From NCBI GenBank assembly GCA_949752735.1, contig OX457047.1, positions 7,826,844-7,890,843 on the forward strand: 64,000 nt of DNA, written 5' to 3'. The notes below the pieces were generated by a model. The model saw only the letters and a program-made list of their open reading frames with translations. It was not told the origin of the DNA and did not search any database. The translations under genes and the position numbers were made by a program. This DNA comes from Lumbricus terrestris. Lineage: Eukaryota; Annelida; Clitellata; Crassiclitellata; Lumbricidae. Shown one piece after another: positions 33,395 to 44,034 of the stretch (positions are counted from its first letter, which is position 1; the number at the start of each line of letters is the position of its first letter).

Positions 33395-33615
33395 ACCCTT
33401 GAACTCGCACTTCTATCAGACAGTGTCGAGCCTTTTGTATTGCAGGTCCCGCAGTCTGGAATGGCCTCTCGCTAACTTTGCGACATTTGCCTAGGCTATA
33501 TTCACCTACTTTTTATATGTCGCTTAAATCAGACCTTTTTAGCTGTGGCTGGGCTGGGAGCGCCTCTGAGCAGGCTTCTTTATTAGGCGCTATACAAATT
33601 ATCGAAATGAATGAA
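33395..33615 (+). mobile_element. CR1/L2-type LINE 3' end with (GAAT)n tail
   Basis: Weak coding remnant (GTCCCGCAGTCTGGAATGGC corresponds to VPQSGMA, the GPAIWNGL block in another frame), then CTGGGAGCGCCTCTGAGCAG...TAGGCGCTATACAAATTA and GAATGAATGA. It lies directly behind a SINE A copy and shows the same terminal sequence. Confidence 0.7.
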
Positions 33616-34255
33616 TGAAATATGTCGATTTGTTTCTAAACTATAATGACAACGATCAAATCTGGCCACGCTGGACACCGTTTAAACGAATTCTAAAATT
33701 TTATATAAACTTACGTTACGCCATGTTTATTGAGATCATTGTTTGATCAGTTGCCGTTAATTTAAAAGAATGAGAAGAAAAATAAACACCTTTTAACGCA
33801 CTCACTTTAGAATACATATACCACGTTTTTAATATTTCTATGAGTCTTCTCTAGCATGTCTTTTTGCAGTAATATACCAGCAGTTTATTATTATTTTCCA
33901 GTCACGTGATGTTTGATGGAACCAAAATGCCTTCTGAAAGTTCACAAAACAATTTTAGACACGGTTCTTTGACCGTTTGGATTCTTCTTCAATCAATATC
34001 AGCATCAGAATTTGTTTGACTGAGATCACATGAAGTATCTTCTGAATGCCTTAAAATATAAGAAACAATTAAGAGAACTATTCGTTTCATCAAAACACAT
34101 CGTGAAGTGCATTTAGATTTACATAAGATGTTTAACATTAATGTATTTCGCAGCCATTAGCGATGTTCTGCGGCAAATATTTGAAATTATGAAACAATCG
34201 CCAGTTTAACAATATCACAACTGCCGTAAACGCTTGTTGAAATTGTTAAGTGTAT
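33616..34255. other. No recognisable gene
   Basis: AT-rich. 33655-33860 resembles 32800-32960 (CACGTTTTCTATG/CACGTTTTTAATATT, AACACCTCTTTAACGCATTC/AACACCTTTTAACGCACTC), so an old local duplication is likely. Confidence 0.5.
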
Positions 34256-34257
34256 TA

Positions 34258-34320
34258 ACGGTTGGATGGATCCGAAGTCTAATGACAGCGTATGACAACA
34301 GTTTGTGGAATATTAAAAGT
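34258..34320 (+). repeat. Module D fragment
   Basis: GGTTGGATGGATCCGAAGTC, TATGACAACAGTTTGTGG: a decayed head of module D. Confidence 0.45.
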
Positions 34321-34384
34321 AAAAATTCAAATGTGTGACAACAAATCTCATTAATGTCGCCCGCCTATTTTCTACAGGCATGGT

Positions 34385-34532
34385 ACTGGCACTTTCAGGT
34401 TGCATCCAGTGGGGGGAGTAAGAGCTAGTTCCTATTTAACGACACTGTGCCATAGCAAAGATGAGCACAGTGTCGCCCTCCTCCTTTATCAAGGCTTGTG
34501 ACTGGCACTGTCAGATTGCAAACAGTGAAGGG
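34385..34532 (+). repeat. Dispersed repeat E, one full and one partial unit
   Basis: GGTACTGGCACTTTCAGGTT ends a first unit. Then TTTAACGACACTGTGCCATA, GTGTCGCCCTCCTCCTTTAT and GTGACTGGCACTGTCAGATT form a full unit. Confidence 0.75.
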
Positions 34533-34841
34533 TTTTAACTTTACGTTGTCCTACGTCATTGCGAACTCTTGAATGCACACGAAAAGATTTCCAGTTATTC
34601 TTTCTTATATGTTATTATGAATTGCAAAAAGAGGTGTCTAACGACTACGAAGAAAAATAACGCTCGTGCGTCACGATTACCATTCCATCTACATGGATTA
34701 TACTCCAGCGTTTATGAAAACGGGGGTCGCCTGATAATTTTCCATTGGACTTCTGGATCCTTAAGAAATTTGCAAAAGATGTTGACATATAATTATCATC
34801 GATTTCGACACTATTCACAACACTATACAGTAAATAATAAT

Positions 34842-34842
34842 T

Positions 34843-34911
<69 letters not shown>

Positions 34912-35185
34912 TCTTTTCTTTAATTCACAGTGAAACACTGTCTGCGGCCAAAATGTTCTCTGTAAGTCACGATTCGTTGTATAAACGCCTGCAAGATGCA
35001 CTGCGCTTTACATTTACAAGTTATGCAGTAATCTTAATTAAACTTAACTACTAACTGAACAGACAGCTTTGTAATTACAACGGCGCTAATAGCAGCCTAC
35101 AAAGCTAATCCGCCCAACGGGGGCTCGAACTCACTACCTCTCGCACTCCTGGCCAGCGTGTTAACCACTACTCTACCAGGCCAAA
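34842..35185 (-). mobile_element. tRNA-derived SINE, family B, with (AAT)n tail
   Basis: Read on the minus strand: tRNA-like head with B box GAGTTCGAGCCCC, body TTGTAGGCTGCTATTAGCGC, AAAGCTGTCTGTTCAGTTAG and AAATGTAAAGCGCAGTGC, then a (ATT)n tail, seen as AAT repeats at 34842-34911. The best copy of the family in the window. Confidence 0.85.
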
Positions 35186-35217
35186 GTTGTGGGGCATGTT
35201 GGTGTAGTTCGTTGTCT

Positions 35218-35470
35218 TGCATTTGGAGGGCTCTTCCAACCCAGTTCTGGTCGAAAAGAAATGTACTGAAAAGATAACAGATAGAGCCAGCAGATTCACA
35301 TGGAAGCAAGCGGAGAGCCGCAGGTATACGCCATTCCAGATAGCTGGACCAACCACAGAGAATGCTCTTCGCTGCATAGTTGTGGTTCATGAAAAAGGGA
35401 CAAAATAGTCACCACGGGCAGCTGTGCGCAGCGAACGGCGGTCCAGAGAAATGGAGACAGAAAGGCATAG
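35218..35470 (-). mobile_element. CR1/L2-type LINE 3' coding end
   Basis: Minus-strand frames read SLDRRSLRTAARGDYFVPFS, then RRAFSVVGPAIWNG and STRTGLEE with frameshifts between them, matching the 20031 copy. Module D lies at its 5' side. Confidence 0.75.
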
Positions 35471-35477
35471 TACCTTG

Positions 35478-35575
35478 CTCTCAAGTGCTGTAATATGCCA
35501 GCCAAATTTATGTCCAGGGTAACGGCCTCTGTTGTCATAGACCCTGGTCAAATCGGATCCATCCATAACACTGCT
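35478..35575 (-). repeat. Module D copy
   Basis: CTTGCTCTCAAGTGCTGTAA, TGTCCAGGGTAACGGCCTCT, GACCCTGGTCAAATCGGATC, then CATCC. Adjacent to the LINE end at 35218-35470. Confidence 0.8.
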
Positions 35576-35807
35576 TCGAACTCCCGTGCAACAGTGTAGT
35601 AGCATTGTATGTAATGAAGCATACCGTCTATTATAACATTGTTTCATGATATAAATTTTTATCGGAGGCGCACCAGGTGATTAAACCATGTCTTTTAGCA
35701 ATGAAATTATGAGAGATTTTGCTGAGATGACAGCTTAAAATAATACCATCACAGTTAGGAAATGCCTACGCTGTAATGGCATTTTAAACAAATCTGGTCT
35801 TGTACCT

Positions 35808-35905
35808 TGCTCTTAAGTGCTGTGATATGCCGAGCAAATTTCTGTTCAGGGTTATGGCCTTTGTTGTCATAGACCCTGGTCAAATCGGATCCATCCATCC
35901 ATAGC
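35808..35905 (-). repeat. Module D copy
   Basis: CTTGCTCTTAAGTGCTGTGA, TTCTGTTCAGGGTTATGGCC, GACCCTGGTCAAATCGGATC, then CCATCCATCC. Confidence 0.85.
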
Positions 35906-36214
35906 AACGCAATGCGTGGTTTTTGCTTAGCACGTCTATTATGCTATTTCTGCAGATACGTGGTTTTCACACACGCTGGTTCCCTGTGATTGAATCAAGA
36001 TAGGAGTTTCTTATTTTTTCCAAGTTGTAGGACCATTAATAGATGCGGGAACTGCATCTAACTCAAAAGGGCCGACTTTTTAGTTACCTGGTTCTTGCTT
36101 ATGACGGCAGTATTATGTCTGCGAGTCATCTGCAAGCGACCATGTTAACGAATCAGACTGCCGCAAGATGGTAGTAAACAATGAAAAATAACATACAAGT
36201 GAGACACCTTTTAG

Positions 36215-36308
36215 GATGGATCCAGATTTGACCAGGGTCTATGACAACAGAGGCCGTTACCCTGGACAGAAATTTGCTCGGCATATTACAGCACTTAAGA
36301 GCAAGGTA
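36215..36308 (+). repeat. Module D copy
   Basis: GGATGGATCCAGATTTGACC, GACAACAGAGGCCGTTACCC, CACTTAAGAGCAAGGTA. It is bracketed within a few bp by ACACCTTTT words on both sides (36205 and 36309). Confidence 0.85.
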
Positions 36309-36403
36309 AACACCTTTTAAATGCGTTGCATAGTGTTTTATAAACCGCAGCTTCAGTCGAAGAAAAACTAATAACTTGATACTGAACACTACTCGGTTTA
36401 ACT

Positions 36404-36714
36404 CAGTGGTTCCCAACCTTTTTTGACTGTCGGGCCACTTTTTCTCAGTTGAAGGGCATTAGGGGGCCACAAGCCTAAAATTTAATTAACTGAAGGCGTA
36501 TAAAATTGTTATAATTTAATCAAAATAGAATGTTTGATGCTATTTATTAACGTCCTAATAAAATAATTTGTAATAGAAAAGAATTATATATTCCATCATG
36601 TCCAAATTGTCAATTTTTACACATATTTTTCTTAATTCATTTAGATGCTGCGGGCCATTTTTGTAGGCCAGGAGGGCCACTTTTGTCCCGCGGGCCACGG
36701 GTTGGGAACCGCTG
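36404..36714. mobile_element. Non-autonomous hAT MITE, 311 bp, with 8-bp duplication
   Basis: TIRs CAGTGGTTCCCAACC (36404) and its near-complement GGTTGGGAACCGCTG (ending 36714). Target duplications GTTTAACT at 36396-36403 and 36715-36722 are identical. The GGGCCAC motifs near both ends (36435 and 36655-36700) are typical of this Charlie-like TIR class. No coding capacity. Confidence 0.92.
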
Positions 36715-36839
36715 GTTTAACTTATGACGAGCAAACAAAGATCGAGGCACAATCACTGAAATCATTCAATGGATGGATGGATGTGTCCGACTTCACGCCG
36801 AAGCGCACGAGCATTTGAATATGTCAGCAGCCTGATATT

Positions 36840-37105
36840 CAATGCATCTGTCTCTGTCTCTGTCCCTGTCTCTGTCTCTCTATCTCTCTGTCTCTCTCCG
36901 TCTCTGTCTCTTTGTGTCTCTGTCTCTATCTCTGTCTCTGTCAATACGTCTGCATCTGCATCTGCATCTGCATGTGTCTCTCTTTCTCTGTCTGTCTCTG
37001 TCTCTGTCTCTACATCTGCATCTGCATGTGTCTCTCTGTCTCTCTCTGTCTGTCTCTGTCTCTGTCTCTGACTCTCTCTCTCACTCTCTCTCTCTCTACC
37101 AACCC
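36840..37105. repeat. (TGTCTC)n hexanucleotide-rich array with (GCATCT)n
   Basis: Long run of TGTCTC and CTCTGT units interrupted by GCATCTGCATCTGCATGTG twice. The Ser/Leu/Cys-rich frames through it are artefacts. Confidence 0.9.
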
Positions 37106-37129
37106 TGATCAGGACACAGAATATGAATA

Positions 37130-38175
37130 GGGCTTTGCAGACTGTGATTTTATACTAGACGGTAATGAAGTCACTGAGGGATCCTGTTTACCTCGGGACA
37201 AAAAAATAACCCAATGGCGTAGAGGGAGCTGGTGCAAATGAAAAATGACCGCTCAATGTGCTCAGTAGCCCGGAGATCCCAGTACATGCATGCAGGGAAA
37301 CTCATAGCACAACCATGTAGTCAACCCTCCTCATGTCTGGGGTTTGAGAGGGCAGACTTAGACTACAACCGACCGACGTGTGAATATCATCGCCCATGAC
37401 TGATGGATTTAATTTCGGAGTGCTGAAATATACAGACCTACTGCAGTAGGGTCTAACTCATATAATTACAACTATTCTCAGGAAACTGTTGGACTTTACT
37501 TGAATTTTCAGCATAGTTTAAAGATCGTAGGAATCGGCTTGCCGTGCAATTCTTGATAACCGAAAATACTTGTGACTTGACGGAATGAAATAACCGCTGA
37601 AAAAGCAATGAAAAGGTGTTTAAGCATAGCCACGTAATTTGCATTTCTTTAGAGACTCCTTGTGCGTTCACGTCGACATACCTCGCTTCGATTAGAGTTA
37701 GACCAACAGCGGTAGGCTATATAATTATCGATTATCGATCGAGAGCGTAATGTCATTTTATGACAACAAAAACGGTTGGCGTTGTCAGAAGTAGTTAGGC
37801 ACAGAATGACCTACAAAGATTTCAATTTATCATCTCAAGGTATCGCGTACCTATGAAGACAGATAATCTGGTTCAAATGTATCGAACATGCCCTACAGCA
37901 CCGCGGCCCACATTGGATGGCAATGCCTTCGAACAGAAGGCTACACACGATTGACCAAGTACACTGCGGCCTAATCTGTAGATCGGCTGATAATTGTAAT
38001 AATAGTAAATTTGCTCTTATGGTCTCAGGTTACAGCTCTCATTTGTGTTTAGTCTTGTTTGTTTTTGACGTCTTATCTGAATTTTATACTGCAATACAAT
38101 GTATTCCAGAGTGTTGCTTGGCAGCTGGTTATGTTAGACAATAATTATACTTAGGTGTCAACTGGAAAAGTTCAG
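37130..38175. other. No recognisable gene
   Basis: Mixed composition. Short frames (37453-37671 minus, 37917-38144 plus) show no domains. Confidence 0.4.
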
Positions 38176-38179
38176 AAGT

Positions 38180-38206
38180 ATTGGCGCCCATAATATGGGC
38201 GCCAAT
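38180..38206. repeat. Perfect 13-bp-arm hairpin
   Basis: ATTGGCGCCCATA, one A, then TATGGGCGCCAAT. Followed within 10 bp by ACTAAAATTTAGT, another palindrome. Confidence 0.95.
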
Positions 38207-38226
38207 CTTTAAACTAAAATTTAGTT

Positions 38227-38319
38227 AGAATTTACTCCCCATCGTCGCATTTAGGCCTACTCATTCTAAATATTGACCAGAATAAGTAGGCCTAGATGCG
38301 ACGATGAGGAGTAAATTCT
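38227..38319. repeat. Hairpin with 41-bp arms and an 11-bp loop
   Basis: AGAATTTACTCCCCATCGTC... on the left pairs with ...GACGATGAGGAGTAAATTCT on the right, with only a few mismatches. The length would suit a foldback MITE or a hairpin RNA; no TIR-type target duplication was identified. Confidence 0.9.
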
Positions 38320-38600
38320 GACAACCTAATCAGTCGTTTTTTTAAGAAATTTACATTCAAAATTCCAAATTGCCGCCGAAAAACAAATTTTCTCTATTGA
38401 AGGAAAAAGTTGACACTGAATGCTTTCTAGTTTCCAACGATTCTGGAATTCTAAATTCCACTGATCTAAATCTGCGATTCTGCGTCGTTTTATGACTCTA
38501 CGGGTCTACGTTAATTGTTTGGCTTTAAAACAGTAAATGGGATTTTTGCTCCTGGATGTTGTTTAGACAGTAAGACGCCCGGCGATCGACAAGTTTTGTG

Positions 38601-38999
38601 CAGGAGTGTGTTTAAGGAATTTTTAGAATTGCACAACCCAATCTTTCTTTTCCCTTCCTCCGTGGTAAATTGCTCCAAAACGGAGGAAAATATTACCTTT
38701 TAAACTAGTTTTAACGGCACACAAGTGCTTCTACAATACATTTAGAACCAGGGCTTTTTTAACGTGCAGTTCTACACAAAATGTGCAGTTCTAAATGGAT
38801 TCGTGCAGTTGTAGAAGCACTTTCGTCACGTTCCGTGCAGTTAAAGCCAGTAAAAATAGGTCATTTTCCTCAGATGGGGAGTAATTTACCATGGATGATG
38901 AGAAAGGAGAGAAGAGGATGTGCAGTTCTAACAATTCCTTAAAAACAGCCCTGTTTAGAACTGCACATTTTGTGTACAACTGCACGCTACAAAAACCTG
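38601..38999 (-). mobile_element. hAT-like MITE (outer copy), interrupted by a second copy
   Basis: The minus-oriented copy starts CAGGAGTGTGTTTAAGGAA (38601) and, after the insert, ends GCACGCTACAAAAACCTG (38999). The flanks GTTTTGTG and ATTATGTG match at 6 of 8 positions, consistent with an old 8-bp duplication. It is more diverged than the inner copy, as expected for an older insertion. Confidence 0.8.
38749..38953 (+). mobile_element. hAT-like MITE (inner copy), 205 bp, inserted in its own family
   Basis: TIRs CAGGGCTTTTTTAACG (38749) and CCTTAAAAACAGCCCTG (ending 38953). Exact 8-bp duplication TTTAGAAC at 38741-38748 and 38954-38961. The target is inside the outer copy, whose sequence TTTAGAACTGCAC resumes after the duplication. 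A third copy lies at 59766-59968. Confidence 0.93.
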
Positions 39000-40420
39000 A
39001 TTATGTGAGTGCAATAACGGTACATACACACAGTTGCGTAGCAATCTAACCAGAGGGTCCTAGGACGATTGAGGACTTACCCATTAACGTGGCTAACGAA
39101 TGAACATGACAGGATAGCTCTATAAAACTATCTTAGGGGGATAGAAATAGCATAAAAGCTATCATCATTTAACCACATAGTCCAGGCCACCCTGACAGGT
39201 TAGAAACATGGGGTAAAGACAGTTAAACACTGCCGAAACTAAACGCTGTCCCTCAAAACGTCCAATTGTTGTCATTGAAAAATGTAAAATTTACACTATT
39301 AGCTTACAGAAAATTTCAGTTTAAAGTTCGAAGGTCATTGGGTATTCGGGCCTCTGGATTTTGTCTACCCTGCTTAACATGGTTGCTTGACTGATCACGC
39401 AAACTGGCTTAGTGGGCAAATTTCTGCGTTATCCATAAAATTTGCGTTTCTTAAATAATTTTAATTTCCCCCTTTATTTTCGAATGCTACAGCATTGTGT
39501 AGTCTGACAGTATAATTATTTGACGCGTTTTCTAACGTGTTTTTGATTGTATGCTGAATGGGTGCATTTCCAAGTCATCTGCAAAGATATGTCATGTATG
39601 TAGAAATTGTGACCTACAAGCAAACATTGTGCACTGGCCGCTCCAGACTATGATGAAATGGAAAAGATAAAGAGTGCCACGAACTCTCAACCTACGCCTG
39701 CTAAACTGCTCAAGTAAACAAGTCAGTGTAATGCAAGAACGATGGGTGTACAGTATGCTGTGAGAATTCGCGAGACACCAATCCGCGACACACCGACGAC
39801 ACACCAGTTTTACGCGACACACCTCCGGTCTCTTCAGAGAGACCTCTGCATTAATGTATCCATACATCAGTAACTGTTGAAAGTATGTTAGGAATGATTG
39901 CTGCACAAGCAGGTGAACATCGTCGTTTATTATGCTTGATTAATATAACACCAGTTGTGACGTTTTAGTGGTGTCTAAGGTGTAAACATTATTGCTGAAT
40001 AAACAGAATTTATTATAATTCTCTTGAAGGTGCATTGTGGTTTAATATCTTGCAATAACTGAAAATTTCGCACAATTACCATAATATAATTATAACATTG
40101 AAAGGAAAGGATTTAGAGGCGTCTAGATGAAAATCTTTTTTACGCAACATGGTCTGGACAGTTAGTGTGTTGCAGCATTTTGACGCTACACCAGTGATCA
40201 ACCAGAAAATAAAAGATTATCATAATTTTATAAACCTCGTCAAACATTCTAGACAGTTAACCCAATCACTTGGAATCATGGACTTCCGTTAGAGATGCGC
40301 TACTCCATATAAATAATGCCAATGCTTTTGTAAGCTGCTGCGATCTAATTTGCATTGCCGCGTACGGTCCCGACTACATCGCATGCGCCTACGAGCGCAA
40401 TGCAAATCTCTGTAGTAGTT
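39000..40420. other. No gene; CGCGACACACC motif cluster at 39770-39850
   Basis: Contains repeated (C)GCGACACACC words next to GGTCTCTTCAGAGAGACC, similar to 50175-50240. The rest is AT-rich; a 104-codon minus frame at 39592-39906 has no domain. Confidence 0.45.
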
Positions 40421-40424
40421 TTAG

Positions 40425-40530
40425 TTTAATGACGCCATGTGTGATAACGAATATCATTGGCGTCGCCCTCCTCTTTTATCCAGGCCTGTGACTAGCGCTG
40501 GCAGATCAAAATCAGTGGTGGAGATAAAAA
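40425..40530 (+). repeat. Dispersed repeat E copy
   Basis: TTTAATGACGCCATGTGTGA, TTGGCGTCGCCCTCCTCTTT, GTGACTAGCGCTGGCAGATC. Confidence 0.8.
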
Positions 40531-40747
40531 TGTTTGAAATGAATGAATGAATGAGCACAGTGTAAGCCTAACCTACTTAACGACTTTGAAACATTCGACA
40601 AACTACGTGTGAAGATGCTTCAGACACCTTTATATATACACCTTTTAATCGTATATTCCTTAACTATAATTACAGAGAAAAAATACAACAAATCGTTCCA
40701 TTCATCGCTAATGACCGACCTTAACACGAAACCCTTAAAAATGAACT

Positions 40748-40850
40748 CCGTCACTGGTTGCACTCTGCCAGTGCCAGTCCCAAGCCTGGATAAAGGAGGA
40801 GGACATCGCTAATGGTCTTTGTGACCACATAGTGACGTTAAACTGAGAAA
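40748..40850 (-). repeat. Dispersed repeat E copy
   Basis: TGCACTCTGCCAGTGCCAGT, CCTGGATAAAGGAGGAGGAC, CACATAGTGACGTTAAACTG, the reverse complement of the unit at 50068. Confidence 0.85.
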
Positions 40851-41061
40851 CCACCACCTTAAAAATGGTCTAAGTCAATACAAATAGAGGCATCCATGGT
40901 AACGCTATATCTACAACGTCTTATTTCTCGGCCTCAGCGTATGTCGTCTGCCTCGCCGTCTGTTCTTTTAATCGAATGAGTAAAGTGTAAACTCCTTAAC
41001 GACTTCAAATGACATCATACACTTATAATCGTCCATAGGAAAATTGTGTTCAGTTGGCCAG

Positions 41062-42230
41062 TTGACCGTTATAGGGTCAGCGTGAGGTGAAAAAAATCTC
41101 CGTTTTTCACGCAAATTTTAATCCCTGAAAATAGTTCAAGAAATCGCTTCTATGACTTTTCCTAAAAATGTAAAATGCACAGAATGCATCCAGTTTCATT
41201 AGTTATTCATGCACCCAAATCAGCTATTAAGTACGAAAATGCACCACGTCGTAACTATTTTACTCAGGAATTTACAAACATAACATTAAGCAAGCATGCT
41301 TTACACATGAGTGTCTTGCTGTTACAATGTCTTCTTATCAGTATCTGAACATATATATGGAAATCGATTTGGTTTCATAAAATTAGGATGAATAAATGAA
41401 GTTCTGCTAAATTATGACATTATAAACTCTATGATATTACAATGTACACAAACGGTACCGTTCAGCATTTACTGAACAGTCACTCACTCATTCATTCATG
41501 TGCTTGCTTGCAAATTCACTTGTTATCTTATTCATTTAACCGTTATTATATAATAGGACCACGATATTTCTCATTCCTCTTTGCAGAGAGGGAAAGTGGG
41601 CAGGATAAGCAGGAATATGCAAGTGTTTTGACTGCATGCTTTCCGCACACGAAACTGTTGCACTTAATGCAATTTTGTGTTCACATTTCTTGTCGGCTTT
41701 ACGCGGACACGAGTGGCATCGACCACGTAACGTTTCTTCGCTGGATTTGTTGCGCATCGGTTAGGTGCTGGTTGTACACCGATCGCCAACATGGCTTTTG
41801 CTACTGTCAGATGGTTGGTGTGAAATCGATGGATCGGAGGCACGCTGTGTAATCAATGGCTCCACGAGCTTGTCAGCAACTTCTGTCAGGAAAAGACGTC
41901 GCTTATCAAGACGTGTTGAACCTTTATCTGTTCATTGTGGGTTTTTCAGATTCCACACGACGAATGAGTTTAGACAGGCAAAGTGAGACAGAGTGAGTAA
42001 GTCAATTATGAAATAGAATAATCGCATTGCCCACCGTCGTCAGCAATAACTTGTGCTCCATAAATTGAAACAATAATTAATGTCAGTACCTTCTATAAAT
42101 AACTTCTTTTAGTTTTATACTTGAAAATCGGAGTTTATTATAGGAATCATGCGAATCACAGTGGGGGGTATTTTTACCCACCCCTGTGACCAAAATCGGT
42201 TGAGAAATATCGTGACCCTGTAACGGTTAA
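41062..42230 (-). mobile_element. TTAA element with piggyBac transposase remnant
   Basis: Ends TTGACCGTTATAGGGTCA (41062, TTAA mutated to TTGA) and, in reverse from 42230, TTAACCGTTACAGGGTCAC form TIRs. About 330 bp of the left end and 190 bp of the right end match the non-coding element at 47742-49023 in the opposite orientation. It carries a minus-strand piggyBac C-terminal remnant. Imperfect GGGG/CCCC hairpins lie near the right end (42161-42185). Confidence 0.8.
41536..41990 (-). pseudogene. piggyBac transposase C-terminal remnant
   Basis: Minus-strand frames read CLNSFVVWNLKNP, then RRLFLTEVADKLVEPLI, the post-catalytic helical region of piggyBac transposases. Then, after a stop, LRGRCHSCPRKADKKC...VSCAE, the Cys-rich C-terminal domain. 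At least one internal stop (near 41960) and another before the Cys-rich part show that it is dead. The catalytic Asps are absent. This identifies the otherwise anonymous TTAA family as piggyBac-type. Confidence 0.65.
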
Positions 42231-42231
42231 A

Positions 42232-42545
42232 TGAATGAGATAACAAGTGAATTAGCAAGCAAGCAAATGAATGAGTGAGTGAGTAAGTCAATAAGTGGGT
42301 AAGTCAGTGAATAATCGAGCAATGGACCAATAAGTGAGCGAGTGAGCGAGAAATGAATGAATAAGTGAATAATTCTTGATACAGCAAGTAAGCATTTGAT
42401 AAGTCAATAAGTGGGTTAGTCAATGAGTAATTGAGCGAGCAGGTAAGTGAATGAGTAAGTGAGCAGATGAGCTAGTAAGTGATTAAGTCAACGAAGTGAG
42501 TGAGTCAGTGAATAATCAAGTGAGCAGGTATGTGAACAAGTGAAT
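42232..42545. repeat. Degenerate GTGAGTAAGTCAATAA-type tetranucleotide region
   Basis: Period-4 sequence of AAGT, GAGT, GAAT and CAAT units with no strict repeat, immediately beside the TTAA element. Confidence 0.8.
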
Positions 42546-42682
42546 AAATTAATGTGCGATTCCTTTGCTTTGGCGTCTGAGCCTTCCATCACGACCACCA
42601 CCACATACTCCCTTCATGCTAAACACCAGAATCATTCGCCCTTTACATCGTCTGCACTGCCGATCCAACAGCCGTGTAGAAA

Positions 42683-42925
42683 TAATAATAATTATATTAA
42701 TATCTTTTCTTTAATTAAACGCTTGCAAGACGCACTGCGCTTTACATTTACAAGTTATGCAGTAATCTTAATTAAACTTAACTACAAACTGAACAGACAG
42801 CTTTGTAATTACACGGTGCTAATAGCAGCCTACAAAGCATAATATCCGCCCAACGGAGACTCGAACTCACTACCTCTCGCACTCTACGCCAGCGTGTTAT
42901 CCGTTGCGCTACCGGGCGTCTCGTC
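42683..42925 (-). mobile_element. tRNA-derived SINE, family B
   Basis: Minus strand: A-box-like GGTAGCGCAACGGATAACAC, B box GAGTTCGAGTCTCC, body GTAGGCTGCTATTAGCACCG, AAGCTGTCTGTTCAGTTTG and ATGTAAAGCGCAGTGCG, ending in AATAATAATT-type sequence. Confidence 0.85.
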
Positions 42926-43209
42926 TGGTCCGACCAACGTCAATGTGACCATCGCTGCGTTCATCGCTTCGTTCATCGCTGACAGCTGAGATCCAACCTT
43001 CTGTCGAGACATGTCGCGGGTGCTCTCCTTCCACTTCACCGACGCCTATAAGTGCTATAATTGACCGATTGGAATAAATTGGCTAGTCCTAAATACCTTT
43101 ATAACGGAGTCAAATGATACTACATGTATATATAAAGCATGACGCACCGTGTGAAACTTAGATCCAATGGGTCAATGGTCACTGTTGTCAAAAGTCCATC
43201 CATTATTCT

Positions 43210-43310
43210 GATTCTGTTGGCAATATGCCAGTGCCAGTCCAAAGCCTGAATAAAAGAGGGAGCGACGCTAATGATCTTTATTATGACAGAGTGACTTTAA
43301 ATGCGACAAT
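43210..43310 (-). repeat. Dispersed repeat E copy
   Basis: AATATGCCAGTGCCAGTCCA, AGCCTGAATAAAAGAGGGAG, GACGCTAATGATCTTTATTA. Confidence 0.75.
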
Positions 43311-43359
43311 AGCTACTATTATATGGAAAACCGGAACCCGCTTAAACACCTTTTAAACA

Positions 43360-43715
43360 TGTTATTGGATTGGCCACGTCCTGAGGAGCGACACCATACA
43401 CTCAAAAAAAAACTTCGAAAGAAGAAAGCTCTTAAGTGCTGTAATATGCCGAGCAAATTTCTGTCCAGGGTAACGGCCTCTGTTGTCATAGACCCTGGTC
43501 AAATCGGATACATCCATCCATAGTAAGGGACATTATAGAAGGAAGAATGGAGGGGAAAAAGACAAAAGGAAGACCAAGAACAATGCTACTGGACTGGATG
43601 ATGGCAAAGCATGGTTACAGAAGACTAAAGGAGGATGCACAGAACAGATACGCGTGGCGTCATTGGACATATGAACCTGCCTGACGGCAGAGAACTAAAG
43701 AAAGAAAGAAAGAAA
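43360..43715 (+). mobile_element. LINE C-terminal end split by module D, (AAAG)n tail
   Basis: One frame before the insert reads IGHVLRSDTIHS. After it the sequence resumes with [40 protein letters not shown] and [13 protein letters not shown]. This is a standard C-terminus of a non-LTR reverse transcriptase, stopping at TGA and followed by AAAGAAAGAAAG. Module D (43427-43523, reversed) lies between the two parts, as an insertion would. Confidence 0.75.
43427..43523 (-). repeat. Module D copy inserted in a LINE
   Basis: AAGCTCTTAAGTGCTGTAAT, TGTCCAGGGTAACGGCCTCT, GACCCTGGTCAAATCGGATA, CATCCATCC. Its position inside a LINE reading frame shows that the module is itself mobile. Confidence 0.85.
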
Positions 43716-43867
43716 GAAATACATGTTATGTTTGCATTGCATATAAAAAACTGAAGCAGTAGCAATGTTAGAACGTACACATCAGGCAGTCTTTGGTCAC
43801 GGGGTCAAGGTATTACCATATATACAGTGTCCTTAAACTGAACCGACTACCACTCTTCAATAAGCCA

Positions 43868-44032
43868 CAAAATATTCTTCGACTGCAGTGACCTCTGTTG
43901 TCAAAAGCTGTCGCTAAGCTCTGGCTACATCCATCCGCAAAACTCTGGCAGTGCCAGTTAAAAGACTGAAAAAATTTGGAAGGCGATGCCAATGCGCTGT
44001 GCAACCAGTCGTTAAATTGACAATGCTACATA
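43868..44032 (-). repeat. Module D fragment followed by dispersed repeat E
   Basis: TGCAGTGACCTCTGTTGTCA and CATCCATCC (module D, to about 43940) adjoin CTCTGGCAGTGCCAGTTAAA and GGAAGGCGATGCCAATGCGC (repeat E). Confidence 0.65.
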
Positions 44033-44034
44033 AC

